Shown: positions 24,656-33,049, counted from the stretch's first letter. The stretch is 64,000 nt of DNA from Saprospiraceae bacterium UBA2329 (GCA_002344975.1 DDUV01000010.1:1-64000), one strand, 5' to 3'. Notes: generated by a model from the letters alone, not told the origin. Program-made: numbers and translations.

Positions 24656-26062
24656 ATGTCCGCTGAAAGATACGCCATTATTGATATTGAGACCACCGGA
24701 GGGCGTGCAGATTTGCACCGCATCACGGAAATTGCCGTCATTTTGCACGATGGCGAGCGCATTTTGGATACTTACGAAACCTTACTCAACCCCGAAACCT
24801 ACATTCCTTACGGCATTACGGAACTGACCGGTATCACACAGGATATGGTGAAAGATGCGCCCCGCTTTTTCGAGGTGGCCAAAAAAATAGTGGAAATGAC
24901 GGAGGGGGCGGTATTTGTGGCGCACAATGCCTCTTTTGATTATGGCTTCATCCGGGAGGAGTTTGCCCGCTTGGGTTATACCTACTCGCGCCAGCAATTG
25001 TGTACCGTGCGGCTGAGCCGGAAAGCCTTCCCCGGACTGCGTTCTTATGGTTTGGACAACCTCATTGCCACCTTCGGCATCGAAGTGAAACAACGCCACC
25101 GCGCTATGGGCGACGCATTGGCCACCGCCGAGCTGTTCCGGCGCATCATGGCCCAAAACGGCGGCCCCGACCAGGCCCTCTCCATGATAAAAATGGGTCT
25201 GAAAGATGCCCGCCTGCCCGAAAACTTCGGCATAGAACGGCTCATGGCCCTGCCCGAAGCCTGCGGCGTGTATTATTTTCACGATGAGCGCGGCGATGTG
25301 CTGTATGTGGGCAAAAGCCAGAACATACGCAAACGCATAGCCGAACACTTTGCCGATAAAACCGAGAAGACCCGCAAGCTGCGCCAAATGACCCACGACA
25401 TCACCTGCGAAGTGACGGGCAGCGAATTGGTGGCGCTCTTGCTGGAGTCCTTTGAAATCAAGCGATTGCGCCCCTCCATCAACCGCGCACAACGCCAGCA
25501 AACCTTCCCTTTTGCCGTGTATGCCCAGCCGGACGATGCCGGATACCTGTGCTTTCATGTGGAGCGCATTACAGCCACACAGCGCAAAAAACTCCATATT
25601 TTGTCTGAACACCCGGCCATTCCTGCCGCCAGAGGTCGCTTGGAGTGGGCCGTAGAGCAGTTTGAACTGTGCCGCCGCTTGAGCGGATTGGAAACGGGCA
25701 AGGGCGCCTGTTTTCATTTTCATCTCAAAAAATGCAGGGGCGCCTGCGCAGGTCAGGAATCTGCCGCCGACTACAACGAACGCGCGCAGCAAGCCGCCGA
25801 ACGACTCCAAACCGGTTTTGAGGAGGATTTTCTGCTGATGGAGCGCGGCCGCACGCCGCAGGAACGCGCCGTGGTGCTGGTGCAAGACGGGCAGTTGGCA
25901 GGTTACGGCTATGTAGAAACCTCGGAAGGACTGAGCCTGGAAGAGTTGTTGGAGGCGGTTAGACATATCCCCGGAAACCCGGAAACCACGCGCATCATTC
26001 AGGGCTATCTGCATCGCAGGCCGGTGGGGCTGAAGAGGCTGGATTTGAACGAAAAGAGGTAA
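24656..26062 (+). CDS. DEDDh exonuclease fused to a UvrC-like GIY-YIG nuclease
   Basis: The 468-aa protein combines two nuclease domains. Residues 1-170 are a DNA polymerase III epsilon-type 3'-5' exonuclease with D8/E10 in IIDIETTG, HNASFDYGF and HRAMGDALAT. Residues about 195-280 form a GIY-YIG domain (CGVYYFHDERGDVLYVGKS...R) as in UvrC and Cho, followed by a cysteine cluster CRGACAG. Such fusions are usual in Bacteroidota and probably act in DNA repair. A TAAATTTG box at 24644-24651 is so close to the ATG that the mRNA may be nearly leaderless. Confidence 0.93.
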   Translation: MSAERYAIIDIETTGGRADLHRITEIAVILHDGERILDTYETLLNPETYIPYGITELTGITQDMVKDAPRFFEVAKKIVEMTEGAVFVAHNASFDYGFIREEFARLGYTYSRQQLCTVRLSRKAFPGLRSYGLDNLIATFGIEVKQRHRAMGDALATAELFRRIMAQNGGPDQALSMIKMGLKDARLPENFGIERLMALPEACGVYYFHDERGDVLYVGKSQNIRKRIAEHFADKTEKTRKLRQMTHDITCEVTGSELVALLLESFEIKRLRPSINRAQRQQTFPFAVYAQPDDAGYLCFHVERITATQRKKLHILSEHPAIPAARGRLEWAVEQFELCRRLSGLETGKGACFHFHLKKCRGACAGQESAADYNERAQQAAERLQTGFEEDFLLMERGRTPQERAVVLVQDGQLAGYGYVETSEGLSLEELLEAVRHIPGNPETTRIIQGYLHRRPVGLKRLDLNEKR

Positions 26063-26199
26063 AGAACGCTGCATCTCCGGTCCATGCTCACACCAAACGC
26101 ACCATTCATCACATATTCTGTGCCACTTCCCACTTCCATTTGACAAGCGGCGAGCGACGGGGTTATCTTGCGGCATTCTTCATCAAAAAATGACCGCTT

Positions 26200-26985
26200 A
26201 TGCAACTACTACGCGCTTTTCTGCTGCCGGCTGCCCTCTTCGCGCTGACAGCCATGCAGGCCCAAAACTTAGAAATCGTCAACGATTCAGTGGCCGCTCC
26301 GCCCGACCCGGAGCGATACGACAAGAGTATTTATGTCAATCTGAGTGCCGGTCCGTCCAATATAGGATTAAAAACAGGTTACCGCAACATGCACCAGTTA
26401 CTTAAAGATCAGAACGTCATTTTTTTTAAAGACAACAGCCAGTACACGATGGGCTTCGGAGGGCGTTTTCAACGCTGGTATTTAGATGTACAAATAGCTT
26501 CCACATTCAATGTACTGGGCGAGTATCCAGCCAATTCCGTCCGCTATCTGGAGGCCGAATCCGATTATTTTAATGTGGGCGTTAATGTGGGATACGCTTT
26601 CTTACAAACCCGCAACGATGTGTGGGTGGTGCGCGGCGGAATAGGTATGAGCGAATACTATATGCGCATCACAGAGGTGGCTCCTACTGTAGGCTTTGAT
26701 TTCAACAACTTATCAGGAAACCCATCCTGGCGCGCCTGGCCCGCATTTTCGCACCTCAGCGCAGTGGGCAATGTCAGTTTGGAATGGCAGCAGGGCGGCC
26801 GGGCCAAACGGGGCGTCTCGCTGGCGCCGGGCTTTGTCGTCGGCTATCAGTTCGGGCTGGGCCAATCCAGATGGAAACTCAGCGACGCTACCGTGTTCAA
26901 TGCTCCGGCCGATCGCGCAGGATTCGCCTATTTCGGTGTGGATTTTAAGATTGCACGTAATTTTGAACGCAAACCAAAAAACTGA
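26200..26985 (+). CDS. Outer-membrane beta-barrel-like protein
   Basis: The 261-aa product has a signal peptide (MQLLRAFLLPAALFALTAMQAQ) and alternating hydrophobic/polar strands. Examples are YFNVGVNVGYAFLQ, WVVRGGIGMSEYY and GVSLAPGFVVGYQFG, with an ending FAYFGVDFKIARNF that suits an outer-membrane barrel. I do not recognise a specific family. It is followed after 4 nt by another exported protein, so the two are likely coexpressed. A near-match promoter (TATCTTG, 26164-26170) lies upstream. Confidence 0.75.
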   Translation: MQLLRAFLLPAALFALTAMQAQNLEIVNDSVAAPPDPERYDKSIYVNLSAGPSNIGLKTGYRNMHQLLKDQNVIFFKDNSQYTMGFGGRFQRWYLDVQIASTFNVLGEYPANSVRYLEAESDYFNVGVNVGYAFLQTRNDVWVVRGGIGMSEYYMRITEVAPTVGFDFNNLSGNPSWRAWPAFSHLSAVGNVSLEWQQGGRAKRGVSLAPGFVVGYQFGLGQSRWKLSDATVFNAPADRAGFAYFGVDFKIARNFERKPKN

Positions 26986-26989
26986 GGCC

Positions 26990-27421
26990 ATGTATCGCAC
27001 ACTCATTTTTGCAGTGCTTTTCATAGTGTCGGGAAGTACGCAATTCATCATGGCACAAAATATGGCGCCCGGACATGCTGTGTTGTATATTTACCAAAAA
27101 GGCAGCTTCGGCAACGGCCAATACGACCTCTGGATCAACGGCAAAGCAGTGGTTGAACGCTTTCAGAGCCGCACTTACTTCAGCGTGCAAGTGCCTGCGG
27201 GTCTTGTGCAACTGCGCACGACCGGCCGGCCGAAATATTTTGTGACGGAAAAAAACTTCCGCATAGAGGCGCAAGCCGGGCAGGAGTACTATCTTGAGGC
27301 CGTGCTGGATTACGACTTCATGTCGGGGTCGTTGTATTTGGTACAACGCAGTGCCGAGGACTTCAAAAAACGCATGAAAGGCTTGAAATTGAATGAAAAA
27401 GCCAAAACAAAGCTCGAATAA
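26990..27421 (+). CDS. Secreted DUF2846-like protein
   Basis: The 143-aa product has a signal peptide (MYRTLIFAVLFIVSGSTQFIMAQ). The domain resembles DUF2846/PEGA-like beta-sandwiches: HAVLYIYQKGSFGNGQYDLWIN, then YFSVQVPAGLVQL and AGQEYYLEAVLDY. Function is unknown. It sits in a three-gene run with the barrel protein before it and the kinase after it, and its 3' end overlaps the kinase gene by 29 nt. Confidence 0.75.
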   Translation: MYRTLIFAVLFIVSGSTQFIMAQNMAPGHAVLYIYQKGSFGNGQYDLWINGKAVVERFQSRTYFSVQVPAGLVQLRTTGRPKYFVTEKNFRIEAQAGQEYYLEAVLDYDFMSGSLYLVQRSAEDFKKRMKGLKLNEKAKTKLE

Positions 27422-28421
27422 AAGAGGCGGTTGGGTGTTGGCCGTCGTGGCTGCATTTTTGCTCTTATATTGGGGAAATTTGCTGCGCCAAAGCCTGCCT
27501 GCTCAATACGGCGAAGACCCACAGGAGTTGGCAGGTTTTGTGCGTTGGCTGCTGGGCTATGTGGCCGTTGCGGCCGCGCTGGCCGGACTTGGCTGGCTCA
27601 ATTTCAAAGGGCCGTTTCGCTACCTCAGCGAGCGTCGGCAACGCCGCCTCTATCAAGCCTGGATGCTGGTATTGTGGTGGCTTTTGTTTGAACTCCTGCA
27701 ATGGCGCACCGACTACGACCCCGATGTAGTGGAGGAAAACCTGCTCGTTTCAGCGCTGGGCTGGGCCTTTACGGCCGGGTTTACCATCGTCTTGGATGCG
27801 GTGCGCGCCCGCCGCGAACGCGTAGAACTCGTGCAGCAAAAAACCGCCGCCGAACTGCACAGCCTGCGCGCACAACTGAACCCACATTTCCTCTTCAACG
27901 CCCTCAATACCCTGTACAGCGAGGCCATCCAGCAGGGCCAGGAAAAGCTGTCGTGGCTCATCGGCGAGCTGTCGGGCATCCTGCGATTCTCCCTGCAACA
28001 AGCCCAACAAGACGAGGTGGACATCGCCGAGGAAATCACCTTTCTTCAGCGCTACATCCACCTTCAGGAGGCCCGCCTGCCGGAGAACCCGCAGCGCCGC
28101 CTCGATTTTCAGTTCAACTGGGATGAGCGGCCTGCGCAGGTGGCGCCGCTCTTGCTTCTGCCATTTGTGGAAAATGCTTTTTTATATGGCTTGCACCCTT
28201 CCCGCCCATGTTTCCTGAATTTGCAACTTGACGCAGATCAGCAGCGGCTGGTTTTTTCTATCGAAAACAGCATCATCCGTCCGCAGGTACATCGCGGCGC
28301 CGGATTGGGCATGGCCAACAGCCGCCAACGCTTAGAGCACTTGTACCCCGGTAGCCATCGCCTCAAAGTGGAGACTTCGGAGGATGTTTTTAAAGTGAGG
28401 CTGGAGATTGAGCTTCGGTAG
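27393..28421 (+). CDS. LytS/YehU-type sensor histidine kinase
   Basis: The 342-aa protein has four membrane segments in the first 135 residues. A His_kinase domain follows with the phospho-acceptor H165 in LRAQLNPHFLFNALNTL, and an ATPase domain with VENAFLYGL and GAGLGMANSRQRL. Such kinases normally pair with a LytTR response regulator; none is adjacent here (purA follows), so the partner must be elsewhere. The final CGG TAG belongs to a GC-rich palindromic repeat. Confidence 0.92.
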   Translation: MKKPKQSSNKRGGWVLAVVAAFLLLYWGNLLRQSLPAQYGEDPQELAGFVRWLLGYVAVAAALAGLGWLNFKGPFRYLSERRQRRLYQAWMLVLWWLLFELLQWRTDYDPDVVEENLLVSALGWAFTAGFTIVLDAVRARRERVELVQQKTAAELHSLRAQLNPHFLFNALNTLYSEAIQQGQEKLSWLIGELSGILRFSLQQAQQDEVDIAEEITFLQRYIHLQEARLPENPQRRLDFQFNWDERPAQVAPLLLLPFVENAFLYGLHPSRPCFLNLQLDADQQRLVFSIENSIIRPQVHRGAGLGMANSRQRLEHLYPGSHRLKVETSEDVFKVRLEIELR

Positions 28422-28559
28422 CCGCGCCATGACGCGGGGCGGGCGGTCCCAACCTGAAATCCGAAACAAGCCTGCCCCAACCTGTGATTAAAAATCCGAA
28501 ATACACCAGTTCCAACCCGTAATTAGAAATCAGCGTTCCAACCCGCAAACCAGAAACTT
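28417..28559 (+). repeat. Palindromic unit plus CCAACC-type heptad array
   Basis: A copy of the GC-rich unit (28417-28440) is followed by a 7-bp-phased array in which CCAACCT or CCAACCC starts four sub-blocks, interspersed with GAAATCC and GAAATCA. It ends just before the purA promoter. Confidence 0.75.
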
Positions 28560-28564
28560 TTTCC

Positions 28565-28572
28565 TACCTTTG
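28565..28572 (+). promoter_or_regulatory. -7 box of purA
   Basis: TACCTTTG matches TAnnTTTG; the start point would be near 28579, about 70 nt before the purA ATG. No good TTG element is seen upstream. Confidence 0.5.
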
Positions 28573-28582
28573 AGGTCTGAAT

Positions 28583-28620
28583 AAACATTCCGGCATAAAG
28601 TCGGAATGTTTTGTTTTTTC
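28583..28620 (+). terminator. Terminator-like hairpin in the purA leader
   Basis: AACATTCCG (28584-28592) pairs with CGGAATGTT (28602-28610), and flanking A/T bases extend the stem. TTGTTTTTT follows. It lies between the promoter and the start codon, so it may attenuate purA transcription. Confidence 0.65.
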
Positions 28621-28649
28621 AATCTCAAAAAACTAATTATCAAAAACTT

Positions 28650-29921
28650 ATGGCAGTAGATGTTCTCCTGGGCCTCCAATGGGGCGACGAAGGCAAGGGC
28701 AAAGTTGTGGACTTTCTGGCGCCGGGATATGACGTGGTGGCACGGTTTCAGGGTGGCCCCAATGCCGGGCACACGCTGGTTTTCGGCGGGCGCAAATATG
28801 TTTTGCACACCATTCCTTCCGGGATTTTCCGCGACAACATCATCAACCTCATCGGCAACGGCGTCGTCATTGATCCCATCACTTTTGCCAAAGAAATAGA
28901 CATGCTCCGGCAGGCCGGTGTGCCTTATTCCGAACGCCTGCGATTGGCCCGCAAAGCCCATCTCATTTTGCCCTCTCACCGCTATTTGGACGCCGCTACC
29001 GAGGCCGCCAAAGGCAAGGCCCGCATCGGTTCTACCCTCAAGGGCATCGGCCCCACCTACATGGACAAAACGGGGCGCAACGGTCTCCGCGTGGGCGATA
29101 TTACCTCCGCCGGTTTTGAAGAAAAATATCAGTCTCTGAAGTCTAAACACCTCACGTTGCTCAAGCTCTATCCTGAAATTGACTTCAACCTCGAACAGGA
29201 AGAAGCCCGCTGGATGGAAAGCCTCGACGTGATGCGCAATATCGTTATGGTGGACGGCGAGTATTATATCAATGAGTTGCTGGAACAAGACAAAAACGTG
29301 CTGGCTGAGGGCGCTCAGGGCTCCATGCTCGACATTGACTTCGGCACTTACCCTTTTGTCACCTCTTCCAATACCATCACCGCCGGCGTTTGCACCGGGC
29401 TGGGCATCGCGCCCTCCCGCGTGGCCGAGGTCATCGGCATCACCAAAGCCTACTGCACCCGCGTGGGTTCGGGGCCGTTTCCTACCGAACAAGACAACGA
29501 AACCGGCGAGTTTTTGCGCCGCGAGGGGGGCGAGTTCGGCGCTACTACCGGTAGGCCCCGGCGCTGTGGCTGGCTCGATCTGCCTCAACTTCGTTATACA
29601 GCCATGCTCAACGGCGTCACGCAATTGGCCGTCACCAAAATTGACGTGCTCAACAACGTGGAGCAGATTCTGGCCGCCACCCACTACCGCTATGACGGAC
29701 AGGAAACCCATCAACTGCCCTACGACGTGGATGCTACGCCCATCGAGCCTGTGTTCCGGCAGTTTCCGGGTTGGAAGCAATCGCTGGCAGGCATAGATCG
29801 CTACGAAAACCTGCCGCCCGCTGCCGCCGACTACCTGCGCTTCATCGAATCGGAACTCAACATTCCCATCGCCATGGCCTCTACCGGCCCGGAAAGGGAG
29901 AGTTTGATTGTGAGGAGGTAG
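28650..29921 (+). CDS. purA: Adenylosuccinate synthetase
   Basis: PurA joins IMP and aspartate using GTP, the first committed step to AMP, in the cytosol. The 423-aa protein has the N-terminal catalytic motif GLQWGDEGKGK, the conserved NAGHTL histidine loop, the IMP-binding GTTTGR-like GATTGRPRRCGWLD and the GTP-binding TKIDVL. Length is standard. Its ATG at 28650 follows a leader with a terminator-like hairpin. It ends in a repeat-rich gap. Confidence 0.97.
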   Translation: MAVDVLLGLQWGDEGKGKVVDFLAPGYDVVARFQGGPNAGHTLVFGGRKYVLHTIPSGIFRDNIINLIGNGVVIDPITFAKEIDMLRQAGVPYSERLRLARKAHLILPSHRYLDAATEAAKGKARIGSTLKGIGPTYMDKTGRNGLRVGDITSAGFEEKYQSLKSKHLTLLKLYPEIDFNLEQEEARWMESLDVMRNIVMVDGEYYINELLEQDKNVLAEGAQGSMLDIDFGTYPFVTSSNTITAGVCTGLGIAPSRVAEVIGITKAYCTRVGSGPFPTEQDNETGEFLRREGGEFGATTGRPRRCGWLDLPQLRYTAMLNGVTQLAVTKIDVLNNVEQILAATHYRYDGQETHQLPYDVDATPIEPVFRQFPGWKQSLAGIDRYENLPPAAADYLRFIESELNIPIAMASTGPERESLIVRR

Positions 29922-29932
29922 TATCTGGCTTC

Positions 29933-29960
29933 AGGCCGCGAGCTACAAGCTGCGAGCTGC
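29933..29960 (+). repeat. Heptad repeats after purA
   Basis: AGGCCGC, GAGCTAC, AAGCTGC, GAGCTGC lie in phase between purA and the pterin dehydratase remnant. Confidence 0.8.
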
Positions 29961-29975
29961 TCAATAGTTGCTGAC

Positions 29976-30095
29976 ATGTGGAAGGAAGACGACCGCTCTT
30001 TATCGGCGGAATTTACATTCAAAGATTTCTCGCAGGCATTCGCTTTTATGACCGAGGTGGCGCTGTTGGCTGAAAAGCATGCCCACCATGTATAA
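29976..30095 (+). pseudogene. Truncated pterin-4a-carbinolamine dehydratase
   Basis: A 39-codon ORF encodes MWKEDDRSLSAEFTFKDFSQ, then AFAFMTEVALLAEKHAHHV and stop. This matches the N-terminal third of 4a-hydroxytetrahydrobiopterin dehydratases, whose motif FKDFxxAFxFMxxVALxAExxxHHP holds two catalytic histidines. The expected remainder (W-S-N-VYN-K-V...) is missing; the bases after HH look like a decayed, partly deleted continuation with two stops. The full enzyme is about 75-100 aa, so this is a remnant. Confidence 0.7.
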
Positions 30096-30108
30096 AACTA
30101 ACTGAGGC

Positions 30109-30609
30109 ATGACCACGCAAGAAGGCAAAGAAAAATTCATCCAGTCCTGGGGCGCCCTCGGCACCAGTTGGGGCATCAATCGCACCATGGCTCAGATTCA
30201 TGCCCTGTTGCTCATTTCTCCGCAGCCGCTCTGCGCCGATGAGATCATGGAGGCGCTCAAAATTTCGAGGGGAAATACCAACATGAACCTGCGGGCGCTG
30301 ATGGACTGGGCATTGGTTTATAAAGAACTGAAAACCGGCGAGCGCCGCGAGTTTTTTGTGGCCGAAAAAGACATGTGGCAAGTGGTGCGCAACATCATCC
30401 TCAATCGCAAGAAAAAAGAATTGGAACCCACCCTCCGCGTATTGGACGAACTCTCCAGCGTAGAAGGTAATGACCCTGAAACCGAGGAGTTTACGCGCAT
30501 CATCAAAGAAATCAGGCTGTTTTCCAACAAGGCCGACTCCCTGCTCGAATCCCTCACCAAGGCCGATCCCGGCTGGCTGATGAACTCGTTTATCAAATTG
30601 ATTAAATAA
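30109..30609 (+). CDS. GbsR/MarR-type transcriptional regulator
   Basis: This 166-aa protein has a winged-helix domain covering residues 15-95, including MAQIHALLLISPQPLCADEIMEALKISRGNTNMNLRALMDW and the wing LKTGERREFFVAEKDMW; only parts are quoted. A dimerising helical C-terminus follows. The pattern matches the GbsR branch, which in Bacteroidota often governs membrane or osmotic functions; the target here is unknown. It stands alone, 13 nt after the dehydratase remnant. Confidence 0.88.
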   Translation: MTTQEGKEKFIQSWGALGTSWGINRTMAQIHALLLISPQPLCADEIMEALKISRGNTNMNLRALMDWALVYKELKTGERREFFVAEKDMWQVVRNIILNRKKKELEPTLRVLDELSSVEGNDPETEEFTRIIKEIRLFSNKADSLLESLTKADPGWLMNSFIKLIK

Positions 30610-30925
30610 AGATCGTAAAACACTGGGGCTTAGCTTATTGCCTGTTATTTCAGGCGGGGTTGGGGCATCAAATATTTCTCAATACCGAAATCTGTGTAAA
30701 TTGTTTTGGTTTTCATATTGGCTTGAATTTTAGGCACCGGTATTTCAATATGATACATGCCCCCCAAATAATACGTTGTTATCATCGGGCTTTTCACAGA
30801 AGGTTTATACCAGAAAAGGCAAAAAGTAAATCTGTGGGGAGCACTTTTTTGCAAAAAAGTGCTCATTGAATCTCAGGCTCGCGATTTACTTTTACCATCA
30901 TTTCTTATTCATCAATACAGCACTT
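30610..30925. other. Intergenic region with a possible gene remnant
   Basis: No intact gene is seen. On the minus strand 30785-30645 encodes 46 residues ending TKTIYTDFGIEKYLMPQP, protein-like but without a credible full-length start. It may be a remnant of an unidentified gene. The perfect palindrome 30839-30864 lies in the same gap. Confidence 0.3.
30839..30864. repeat. Perfect 26-bp palindrome upstream of the sigma-factor gene
   Basis: GAGCACTTTTTT-GC-AAAAAAGTGCTC is fully self-complementary. It shares its core with the inverted repeat at 18315-18353 and lies about 60 nt before the sigma-factor start, so it may be an operator or a mobile hairpin. Confidence 0.8.
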
Positions 30926-31474
30926 ATGACTTTGGCCGATTTTTTGGAAAAACTATGGACTGACGGCGCAACAGCAGTGTTGGAAAAAGTCTATCATGAG
31001 GATCGGAAGGTCTGTGTCAGGAATTTGATCAAACACCGTCTGGCGAAAAAGGAAGCAGCCGAGGATGTTTTTATGGATGCCCTCATCGTTTTGCTGGAAA
31101 ATGCCGGGCAAGGAAAGATTCAGCCCTCCGCCACAAAAGTTTCGACCTACCTCATTCAGGTATGTCGCAACATGATATTGAGCCTGCATGAAAAAAATGA
31201 AAAAGAGCGTCTGTTCCGCTTACTGGGAATACAACCGAATACCGAGACCGACGAGCAGTTTGAGCATACGATACAATTGCTGAAAAAATGCCTGGCTTTG
31301 CTCAAAGATGCCGCCAAAGAACTCGTTGATCACTGGCTGGAAGACCTGCCTCATCGGGAAATTGCCCAACGAATGGGCTATGCCAATGCCAACACCTCCA
31401 AAGCCCGTTTCTGGCAAATCACGCGATCATTAGGCCGGTGCATTGAGCAGCACAGGAAAGAAACAGATAACTGA
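30926..31474 (+). CDS. ECF-type RNA polymerase sigma factor
   Basis: The 182-aa product resembles extracytoplasmic-function sigma factors: a region 2 with EDVFMDALIVLLEN and a DNA-facing stretch STYLIQVCRNMILSLHEKN, then a region 4 helix-turn-helix, ELVDHWLEDLPHREIAQRMGYANA, quoted in part. I chose ATG 30926, giving MTLADFLEKLW. The next gene, 25 nt downstream, has the layout of a partner or anti-sigma protein, so the two are likely one unit. Confidence 0.85.
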   Translation: MTLADFLEKLWTDGATAVLEKVYHEDRKVCVRNLIKHRLAKKEAAEDVFMDALIVLLENAGQGKIQPSATKVSTYLIQVCRNMILSLHEKNEKERLFRLLGIQPNTETDEQFEHTIQLLKKCLALLKDAAKELVDHWLEDLPHREIAQRMGYANANTSKARFWQITRSLGRCIEQHRKETDN

Positions 31475-31499
31475 TCTACAACACTTTAACTCCTAAAAC

Positions 31500-32252
31500 A
31501 TGTACCAGCTTACCACCGCAGACATGGAAATCCTCGAACAGGCCCTGAACGACCAATTGAGCGAGGAAGCCATTGTAGCACTCCAACGGAGGCTGTCGGA
31601 AGACCCCGGTTTCAAGACAGAAGCCGAACATTTTTTAACTACCTACGCTGCCATGCGCACTGTCCGCCGCGAGCGCTGGCGCTCCCACCTGAAACAGCAA
31701 TCATCCGCGAGGCACAGCCGGCGAAGCTTCCCCTTTACTCGTCGCCGCTGGATATGGGCCGCCGCTGCCGCATTGGCTTTGGCCGGCATAGCCGCTCTGC
31801 TTTGCCCTCCCGCTTCCCGGCAGCAGTCTGCCGCGGTGTTGGCTGCCCAAGAGGCGCTGGATGTTCCGATATGGCGCGGCGCTACGATGAGCGAGGCGGC
31901 TGCCGACCCGCTTCGCGCCCAGGCAGGCACGGCCTACAATGCACGCCGGTACAAAGAAGCTGCCGGTTTTCTGCGCTCGTATTTTGAACAACACCCCGGT
32001 CCCGACGCCGATCTCGAACTGATGCTGGGAGTGGCCTTGCTGCACGCCGAACAACCCGACGAAGCCTTGGAGATACTGACCCGACGAAAATCGAATCCCG
32101 ACGCCGATCCGTATGAAACCGACTGGTACCGCGCATTGGCGCTGCTCCTGCTCCAACGCGGGGAAGAAGCCCGCTCCTTGCTCCAATCTCTGAGCGAGGC
32201 GCCTAATGCCTATCAGTCGGAGGCGGAGAAACTGATGAGGAAGGAGTTTTAG
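31500..32252 (+). CDS. Membrane-anchored TPR protein, possible anti-sigma partner
   Basis: The 250-aa protein has an N-terminal soluble region of about 80 residues that starts YQLTTADMEILEQALNDQLS. One membrane segment (about 84-103, WIWAAAAALALAGIAALL) follows, then a periplasmic part with TPR-like repeats (AGTAYNARRYKEAAGFLRSYF, LMLGVALLHAEQPDEALEIL). This is the layout of Bacteroidota membrane proteins paired with ECF sigma factors. An anti-sigma role is inferred from position, not from a recognised zinc motif. Confidence 0.75.
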   Translation: MYQLTTADMEILEQALNDQLSEEAIVALQRRLSEDPGFKTEAEHFLTTYAAMRTVRRERWRSHLKQQSSARHSRRSFPFTRRRWIWAAAAALALAGIAALLCPPASRQQSAAVLAAQEALDVPIWRGATMSEAAADPLRAQAGTAYNARRYKEAAGFLRSYFEQHPGPDADLELMLGVALLHAEQPDEALEILTRRKSNPDADPYETDWYRALALLLLQRGEEARSLLQSLSEAPNAYQSEAEKLMRKEF

Positions 32253-32335
32253 TTTTTTCAGGGGATGCCTGCAAGCTACGAGCCGTGAGTTGCTTTAGGC
32301 CGCATGTTGCCTGATAAAATGTTCGAAATATTGGC

Positions 32336-32366
32336 TATTTTTGCCCTGAACTCAAAAGGGCAAAAA
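32336..32366 (+). promoter_or_regulatory. Promoter and palindrome at the GyrI-like gene start
   Basis: TATTTTTG (32336-32343) is a -7 box match. TTTTTGCCCT (32338-32347) pairs perfectly with AGGGCAAAAA (32357-32366), the latter ending at the A of the start codon. The hairpin or operator therefore spans both the promoter and the translation start. Confidence 0.55.
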
Positions 32367-33016
32367 TGGAAAAAATTGATCTGACCAAACTATACAAAAA
32401 CTACTACACCGCCAAGCCTACGCCGGGCCTGATTCAGGTAGAACGCGCCGTCTTTGTTTCGATAACCGGCAAAGGCGATCCTTCCGAAGAGTCCTTTTCT
32501 GCTGATATTCAGGCGCTTTACCCGGTGGCTTATGGCGTGAAGGCAATGTGCAAAGCTGCCGACCGGGACTTCGGCGTGCCTAAGTTGGAGGGGCTATGGT
32601 GGTTTGACGAGGAAAAATTCGGTTCGCCGTCTATGGACGAAGCGCCCGTAAAAATACCCCGCAGCGAGTGGGAATACCGCCTGCTCATTCGGATGCCCGA
32701 TTTTGTGGACGAAGCGATGGTGGCCCAAGCTGTGCAAACGGTGGTGGCTAAAAAGAAAATGCCCGGCGCTGCACGGGTGCATTTTTTTGAAATGACCGAG
32801 GGGCCATGCGTTCAGATCATGCACATCGGCCCATTCTCTGAGGAGCCGGCTACGCTGCAAAAATTGAATCAATTCATGCAGGAAAAGGGAATGCTGAAAA
32901 ACGGCCTGCACCACGAAATTTACCTGTCCGATTTCAGAGCTACCGCGCCCGAAAAACTGAAAACCATCCTGCGGGAGCCGTTCTTGCCGGCAAATTCAGT
33001 CGCAAATCCCGAATAG
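32366..33016 (+). CDS. GyrI-like small-molecule-binding protein
   Basis: This 216-aa protein matches the stand-alone GyrI-like family. It has the central IQALYPVAYGVKAMCK, the GLWWFDE segment, RSEWEYRLLIRMPDFV and VQIMHIGPFSEEPATL, followed by LHHEIYLSDFR. Such proteins bind small or aromatic molecules, and some hydrolyse toxic compounds; the ligand here is unknown. It has no DNA-binding domain. It is followed at 33 nt by a GNAT gene. Confidence 0.88.
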   Translation: MEKIDLTKLYKNYYTAKPTPGLIQVERAVFVSITGKGDPSEESFSADIQALYPVAYGVKAMCKAADRDFGVPKLEGLWWFDEEKFGSPSMDEAPVKIPRSEWEYRLLIRMPDFVDEAMVAQAVQTVVAKKKMPGAARVHFFEMTEGPCVQIMHIGPFSEEPATLQKLNQFMQEKGMLKNGLHHEIYLSDFRATAPEKLKTILREPFLPANSVANPE

Positions 33017-33049
33017 CCCGGCACTTCGATTCCTTCCAAAAATGCCGCC

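Noticed and set aside
24782..26176. Long antisense ORF (464 codons) opposite the exonuclease-GIY-YIG gene
   Set aside because: It mirrors the codon pattern of a clearly conserved gene and has no recognisable domain; similar shadows lie opposite purA, the acyltransferase and the DUF1343 gene.
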